A DNA stretch of 64,000 nt from CAYYKD01 sp964471825 (GTDB lineage Bacteria > Spirochaetota > GWE2-31-10 > CAYYKD01). This document shows positions 60,701 through 64,000 of the stretch, in pieces. The notes beneath the pieces were generated by a model that had not been told where the DNA came from, did no database searches, and was given only the letters and a program-made list of their open reading frames with translations. Position 1 is the stretch's first letter, and the number at the start of each line of letters is the position of its first letter. The stretch is from the NCBI GenBank assembly GCA_964471825.1, contig CAYYKD010000003.1, positions 74,349 to 138,348 of the forward strand. Reading direction: 5' to 3'. The position numbers and the translations under genes were made by a program.

Positions 60701-61192
60701 GAAAATAATTTTGGATACAGTAAAAATAAAAACGAAAAAAATCGATTGATAGAGGAGAATCGGGAAGACCGATCTGAAGATGCTAATATCTTACATTCAC
60801 AGAGGCCTGTTATTGTAATTGCTGAGGATGTTGAAATTAATATGATACTGGTCAGGGCAGTTATTGAGGATCTATTTCCTGGAGCAGTAATCCTTGAAGC
60901 AATTGATGGGCAGAAAGCATTAGAGCTTACGGTCTCAAATAAAGTTGACCTGGTGTTGATGGATGTACAGATGCCGATTATGGGTGGTATTGAGGCAACT
61001 AAAAAGATCAGAGAGTGGGAGAGGGACCGTGGTAATAAAGATAGATTGCCGATAGTCGCCTTAACAGCCGGTGCATTAAAGGAAGAGCATCAGAAGACTA
61101 TTGATTGCGGTATGGATGATTTTCTTACAAAACCAATAGATTCGGAGAAGTTAAAAGCCTGTTTTTCAAAATATCTTAATAAGGTTACCTGA
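57785..61192 (+). CDS. Hybrid sensor histidine kinase (PAS-GAF-PAS-PAS-HisKA-HATPase-REC-REC)
   Basis: A soluble kinase of 1135 residues. PAS_3 (about 33-150; G-T-W-Q-W-N-V...H-Q-D-I-T-E-R-K), GAF-like (160-312; F-L-H-F-V-L-P-D-Q, G-V-I-H-N-D-Y), PAS (326-449), PAS_3 (456-576; V-G-V-W-D-Y-D), HisKA with M-S-H-E-I-R-T-P (about 605), ATPase (N-L-L-S-N-A-I-K-F-T, D-T-G-I-G-I, G-G-T-G-L-G-L-I-I-S), REC1 (842-958; I-D-D-N, I-V-D-Y-H-M-P, V-K-P-V) and REC2 (1009-1133; A-E-D-V-E, M-D-V-Q-M-P, T-K-P-I). All phosphotransfer residues are present; no HPt domain, so an external HPt protein is needed. The domain order matches the kinase at 6.3 kb, except that both receivers look functional here. Confidence 0.94.
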   Translation: MKKRILQRDIESSKIINSSKNCENQIVSTDQLLMAEVIESTKVGTWQWNVQTGETVFSERWAEIIGYSLEELSPVSIETWMRYAHPDDLAGSNELLQRHFNGELDYYEYESRMLHKNGDWVWVIDRGRVISRTTDGKPLWMLGSHQDITERKREKQLLEMRIKLIEYASGHSLSELMTKALDEIEVFLNSKISFLHFVLPDQKTLSLQQWSTATAQKFCKILERGLHYGVEKAGVWAECLQKQEGVIHNDYKSLPHKKGLPDGHAEVIREMVVPVQRNGLITAIIGVGNKPTNYSQNEMDLLSYLADNIWEVIERKQAEESLRNSQEKYRLLTEFTADVIWVLNLTSQKFTYISPSIYHLRGLTPEEAMNETLEDALTPESVDIVKKAIEVNSNEFIVHPDRPNYYINEIQQPHRDGRLIWVEVSTQFRYNKDGEIEIVGVSRNIEARRETENALKQLSTRLSLATRAGRVGVWDYDTVNNILIWDDEMYRLYGIDEKNFIGEYDAWRKGLHPDDLRRGDEEIQMALSGEKEFDTEFRVVWPDGTIHNIRAIASVQRDESGNPLRMVGTNWDITDQKNNEATLLKAKNDADAANRAKSEFLANMSHEIRTPLNGVIGFTDLLKKTPLNEIQKQYCENANTSGKALLGIINDILDFSKIEAGRLELDIIETDIFELAEQASDIIKYHAGTKNLELLLNIQPDLPRIAALDPVRLKQILTNLLSNAIKFTETGEVELRLTFDPIDKYRGRYHFSIRDTGIGIKEEQKKKLFKAFSQADSSTTRKYGGTGLGLIISNLLAQKMGSSIGVDSTWEVGSTFYFSIETDYRHKELFADCPPESLPVKSVLVIDDNANNRQILRDNFKYWKIDFYECADGLSALKMIEENRFDLLIVDYHMPEIDGLDTIRMIRDKFSLTLDDMPVILLHSSSDDQYLRDECRKLGVRFNLVKPVKADELYYFIMNIHKKENSGQIESGENNFGYSKNKNEKNRLIEENREDRSEDANILHSQRPVIVIAEDVEINMILVRAVIEDLFPGAVILEAIDGQKALELTVSNKVDLVLMDVQMPIMGGIEATKKIREWERDRGNKDRLPIVALTAGALKEEHQKTIDCGMDDFLTKPIDSEKLKACFSKYLNKVT

Positions 61193-61218
61193 ATTCTAGT
61201 TAGCTGAATTCAAGTTAT
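61189..61218 (+). repeat. 15-bp tandem duplication at the kinase stop
   Basis: CTGAATTCTAGTTAG is followed by CTGAATTCAAGTTAT. The TGA of the first unit is the stop codon. Confidence 0.85.
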
Positions 61219-61367
61219 ATTATTAAATTTTTCTCATACGGACTCAATTATTAGTCTTCAAATTAATCAATAATCACATATATTTATGAATTTACTATTA
61301 ACTAACAAATTTTTTGTCCGAAATATAATATGGGGAACTTAACGGGAGAAAAGGGGAATAACGAACT

Positions 61368-63281
61368 ATGTATTATATTTCAGAATTCGTGGAGAATCAT
61401 CTTATTGCATATATTGGCAATAAGAGACGACTTTTATCATTAATTAAAAAGGCAATAGAAAATACGGGTATTATACCATCAAAAAAGAGAGCTGTAAAAT
61501 TCCTGGATTTATTTTCCGGTACAGGTGTTGTTTCAAGGCTTGCAAAATATATGGGCTTTGAAGTTACCTCTAATGACTGGGAGTATTACTCATATATTAT
61601 CAACAAGACTTTCTTGACCAATGGAACCGAGCTTGTTCAAAACGGATTCAAGGAGCTTGGGGGCATAGAGAGTGCAATTGAGGTGCTAAACAGTCTGGAT
61701 GAACCGAGAGATAAGGATAGATATATATCTGTAAATTACTGTCCTCAGAATGACTATCAGCCTGACACAGATAATGAGAGAATGTTCTATACAAATTTTA
61801 ATGGCAAAAAGATCGATGCAATAAGAGCTAAGATTGCAGAGTGGCATTTTAATAATCTTATATGTGACAATGAGAATGATCTTCTTGTTGCTATACTTCT
61901 CTATGAGGCCTCAACCAGATCAAATACATCCGGAGTCTTTAAAGGTTTTCACAAGGGGTTTGGCGGTGCTAACGGTGATGCATTGGGGCGGATTCTAAAA
62001 AGAGTAGAGCTGACAAAACCCGTTCTCATAGATGGGCCGAAAAGCCGCGTATACAATGAAGATGCACTAACTCTTGCCTGTCAACTAAAGAATGAGCAGT
62101 TTGACATTGTCTACCTGGATCCGCCCTATAATCAGCACCAGTACGGTTCAAATTATCACCTTCTAAATACAATAGCATTAAATGATAAGCCACCTGTTAA
62201 TAAAAATGTAATGATTGAGGGTAAGAAGATTAATAAGTCAGCAATCCGAAAGGATTGGATTAAAACAAAGTCAAATTTTTGCTATAAAAAATCTGCACTT
62301 GAGGACTTTAAGAAACTTATTAGAAATATCAATGCAAAGAACATTCTTATAAGTTACTCAACTGATGGAATAATCGATTTTAATGATATGTTGTCTGTCC
62401 TATCTGAGAAGGGAAAACTTGACATCACTCTTAGCGAATATGTTAAATTTCGAGGCGGTAAACAGGCGATCACAACTACTGTCAATAACATTGAGTTTGT
62501 TCTCTCTGTTGACACAAAACAAAGGGGCAGCATAAAAGATATAGAGCGGGTAAAAAAAATCCTTGGCTTAAACAAGATAGAGATTATGCTAAAAAAAGTT
62601 CTAAGTGAGATTAGAGGGGATGCACTGGGATTTACATATTCTGCCTACACGGGGAGCGAGTATCTGGTTGTGGATTCTGTTCTGAACAAATCCTATGGTA
62701 ACCATAAGATCGAGCTATTACTGTTGAATAGCAGGGTTATAAATGCAGAATCTATAATAAACTCTATTCAGAGGTTTTCTTTTGATCAGCTTGAGCAGCT
62801 CTGTGATGATCTTACAGTATTAAGCTCACTTACAAAGGAAGATGAGATATATATTTCAATTAGTAATATCTTTAAGCTCTATAAGAATGAATCATTTGCA
62901 GATATGGCAACAGAGTTTAAAATGATACCATACAATCTCTCAAAGTTTAATAATAAGAAGGCCTATATCCCATCACTGAAGGCAATTGTTCGGATTCTTG
63001 AGATGATGATACAGACCTCATCAGTTTGGACAGGGCTAAATATAATTAAGAATTCGGGCTTTAATAAACTTGAAAAAATAATCCTTCAAAAGCTGAATGT
63101 TAAGGTAACAGAGAAGATTAAACCGGAATGTTCGATTAAAACTGTAGATGGGTACAAGGAAAAGATTGCACTTCTCTATGAGTCATTGATCGGTATTCTT
63201 GAGCATAGTGAAGGTATCTCTGTTAAAACAAGATCGATTAAACCGGTACCATTTGTAAGTAAAAAGGTTGCAGCAGGCTAA
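61368..63281 (+). CDS. D12-class DNA adenine-N6 methyltransferase with long C-terminal extension
   Basis: A 637-residue protein. The N-terminal half has the D12-class layout: Y-I-G-N-K-R-R-L-L (about 15-23), F-L-D-L-F-S-G-T-G (SAM motif, about 46-54) and the catalytic Y-L-D-P-P-Y-N-Q-H-Q-Y (D-P-P-Y, about 251). A target-recognition part is presumably inserted between motifs (about 90-235). Typical Dam-like enzymes are 260-330 residues; about 280 additional residues follow here (from about 350), mostly helical and unlike any domain I recognise. No restriction endonuclease gene is adjacent (the next gene encodes a secreted protein), so it looks like an orphan or regulatory methylase, or a protein with an extra function. 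A GGGGAA purine-rich site precedes the ATG. Confidence 0.82.
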   Translation: MYYISEFVENHLIAYIGNKRRLLSLIKKAIENTGIIPSKKRAVKFLDLFSGTGVVSRLAKYMGFEVTSNDWEYYSYIINKTFLTNGTELVQNGFKELGGIESAIEVLNSLDEPRDKDRYISVNYCPQNDYQPDTDNERMFYTNFNGKKIDAIRAKIAEWHFNNLICDNENDLLVAILLYEASTRSNTSGVFKGFHKGFGGANGDALGRILKRVELTKPVLIDGPKSRVYNEDALTLACQLKNEQFDIVYLDPPYNQHQYGSNYHLLNTIALNDKPPVNKNVMIEGKKINKSAIRKDWIKTKSNFCYKKSALEDFKKLIRNINAKNILISYSTDGIIDFNDMLSVLSEKGKLDITLSEYVKFRGGKQAITTTVNNIEFVLSVDTKQRGSIKDIERVKKILGLNKIEIMLKKVLSEIRGDALGFTYSAYTGSEYLVVDSVLNKSYGNHKIELLLLNSRVINAESIINSIQRFSFDQLEQLCDDLTVLSSLTKEDEIYISISNIFKLYKNESFADMATEFKMIPYNLSKFNNKKAYIPSLKAIVRILEMMIQTSSVWTGLNIIKNSGFNKLEKIILQKLNVKVTEKIKPECSIKTVDGYKEKIALLYESLIGILEHSEGISVKTRSIKPVPFVSKKVAAG

Positions 63282-63286
63282 ACAAT

Positions 63287-63784
63287 ATGAGAATTTTCTT
63301 ATTTTTAATATTCCTAACATTTTCCGGTATGCTCTATCCCTATGGTGAAGAGTTACGGTTGATCAAGGGGAGCAATCTATATAGCAGATTTTTTCTATTT
63401 AACTTTCCGGTTGCATCAAAATATTCAAGTTATATTCACTATGATGAAAGAAGGATAACGATTGACATCTCTGCAGAGCGGTCAGACATAATTAATGAGC
63501 CATCAACACCTGAGATATTTAAGACTGAGTTATTTTTTAGAATAAAAGATATTCCATATAAGGTCTCAGGTAATCACTCACTACCCATTACCATTCGCTG
63601 TAACAAGAAGGTGATATTTACCAGGGTTCCATCAAAGATCTTCTACAAAAATAATGTTATAATAATTCGTGCCTCTCTATCAAAACTCAAAGTTTCCTCG
63701 ATAACCGATGACCCATATTTTAAGAACCGTAAAAATTGGCACTATCCAATCTATTTTGATCTTAGGATAGAGGTTGTTGATTAA
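63287..63784 (+). CDS. Hypothetical secreted protein
   Basis: I do not recognise the family. It is 165 residues with a clear signal peptide (about 1-19, cleavage near L-Y-P-Y-G), no lipobox Cys, and an all-beta pattern afterwards (H-Y-D-E-R-R-I-T-I-D-I-S, S-L-P-I-T-I-R-C-N-K-K-V-I-F). It is probably periplasmic. It starts five bases after the methyltransferase stop, so the two genes are co-transcribed even though a functional link is not evident. Confidence 0.6.
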   Translation: MRIFLFLIFLTFSGMLYPYGEELRLIKGSNLYSRFFLFNFPVASKYSSYIHYDERRITIDISAERSDIINEPSTPEIFKTELFFRIKDIPYKVSGNHSLPITIRCNKKVIFTRVPSKIFYKNNVIIIRASLSKLKVSSITDDPYFKNRKNWHYPIYFDLRIEVVD

Positions 63785-63919
63785 ACCTGTATTTGAAATA
63801 GAACTTCTAAACTAAAATGAATATTTAATTAGAATTTAATCGAACCAATCCCTGAGCCATAAAACTCTTGCCTTATAGAAAAAATAGATATATAATTCCG
63901 TCTGTTCAGGTGGTAAATT

Positions 63920-64000
63920 ATGAAAAAGGTTCCCTATGGCATAGCAAATTATGAGAAGATCAAAGAAAACGATCAATTTTACTTTGTAGATAAAACAAGA
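63920..64000 (+). CDS. AAA-ATPase-like/DUF1703 family protein, N-terminal fragment (cut by window)
   Basis: Only the first 27 codons are in the window. M-K-K-V-P-Y-G-I-A-N-Y-E-K-I and F-Y-F-V-D-K-T-R match the start of the AAA-ATPase-like family (P-x-G-x-x-x-F-x-x-I...Y-x-x-V-D-K-T), which usually ends in a PD-(D/E)XK nuclease domain. These genes are common as multi-copy sets in spirochaetes and gut bacteria; their role is unknown. The 135-bp gap before it holds no other gene. Confidence 0.8.
   Translation, partial: MKKVPYGIANYEKIKENDQFYFVDKTR

Noticed and set aside
61368..63784. Restriction-modification or defence island at the methyltransferase
   Set aside because: The adjacent gene encodes a small secreted protein; no endonuclease, helicase or other defence gene is near. 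The methyltransferase is reported as solitary.

Overview
The window is AT-rich, densely coded bacterial DNA, mostly ordinary housekeeping genes mixed with many signal-transduction genes. The content suggests an anaerobic or facultative, Gram-negative-type member of the Spirochaetota. The pointers are MurJ, TonB-type and AsmA-like envelope proteins, lipoproteins, 7TM-type class III cyclases, large hybrid kinases, a full Rnf complex, YhgA/Rpn proteins and an AAA-ATPase-like gene. No 16S or flagellar gene is present, so this is only a moderately supported guess. Promoters, where visible, are close to TTGACA-N17-TATAAT. Shine-Dalgarno sites are mostly GGAG/AGGA, and TTG and GTG starts are fairly common.

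Layout. 1-5.1 kb: end of a dihydrouridine synthase gene, then rseC-like, (p)ppGpp synthetase/hydrolase, nucleoside-phosphorylase-like and murJ, with simple-sequence expansions in the last three. 5.1-9.5 kb: Rpn/YhgA nuclease and a hybrid kinase. 9.6-14.3 kb: rRNA methyltransferase, membrane protein, two lipoproteins, tRNA-Thr and tRNA-Tyr with promoter and terminator, rsmD. 14.3-23.2 kb: one long minus-strand unit rnfCDGEAB-bioBAF behind a strong promoter. 23.7-34.7 kb: fucosyltransferase-like, HD-GYP, AsmA-like, hybrid kinase coupled to a tocopherol-cyclase-like gene, DUF115/MptE-like. 34.9-43.7 kb: groES, ABC-F ATPase, metX-metW, thioesterase, nth, TonB-type receptor plus lipoprotein. 43.8-53.4 kb: a RAYT-like transposase relative, a cyclase plus degenerate LytM gene pair, GIY-YIG, GGDEF, lipoprotein, tRNA-Leu, cyclase, Nudix, and an Rpn remnant. 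53.7-64 kb: aminotransferase, 7TM cyclase, hybrid kinase, D12-class DNA methyltransferase, a secreted protein and the first codons of an AAA-ATPase-like gene.

How genes work together. Rnf (ion-pumping ferredoxin:NAD+ oxidoreductase) is apparently co-transcribed with biotin genes whose first enzyme, BioB, needs low-potential electrons. MetX and MetW form the usual acylhomoserine pair. Three class III cyclases, one GGDEF, one HD-GYP and three hybrid kinases make cAMP and c-di-GMP signalling prominent.

Most unusual: (i) a dispersed intergenic element with GGGACAACCTA...TAGGTTGTCCC ends. One copy lies 115 bp upstream of a RAYT-like gene whose HUH histidines are all replaced. (ii) A second dispersed near-palindrome built on AATTCAAAATTT. 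(iii) A strong tendency to short tandem duplications (6-38 bp) at gene ends, often containing the stop codon. (iv) Several genes whose -10 box sits so close to the start codon that the mRNA should be leaderless.
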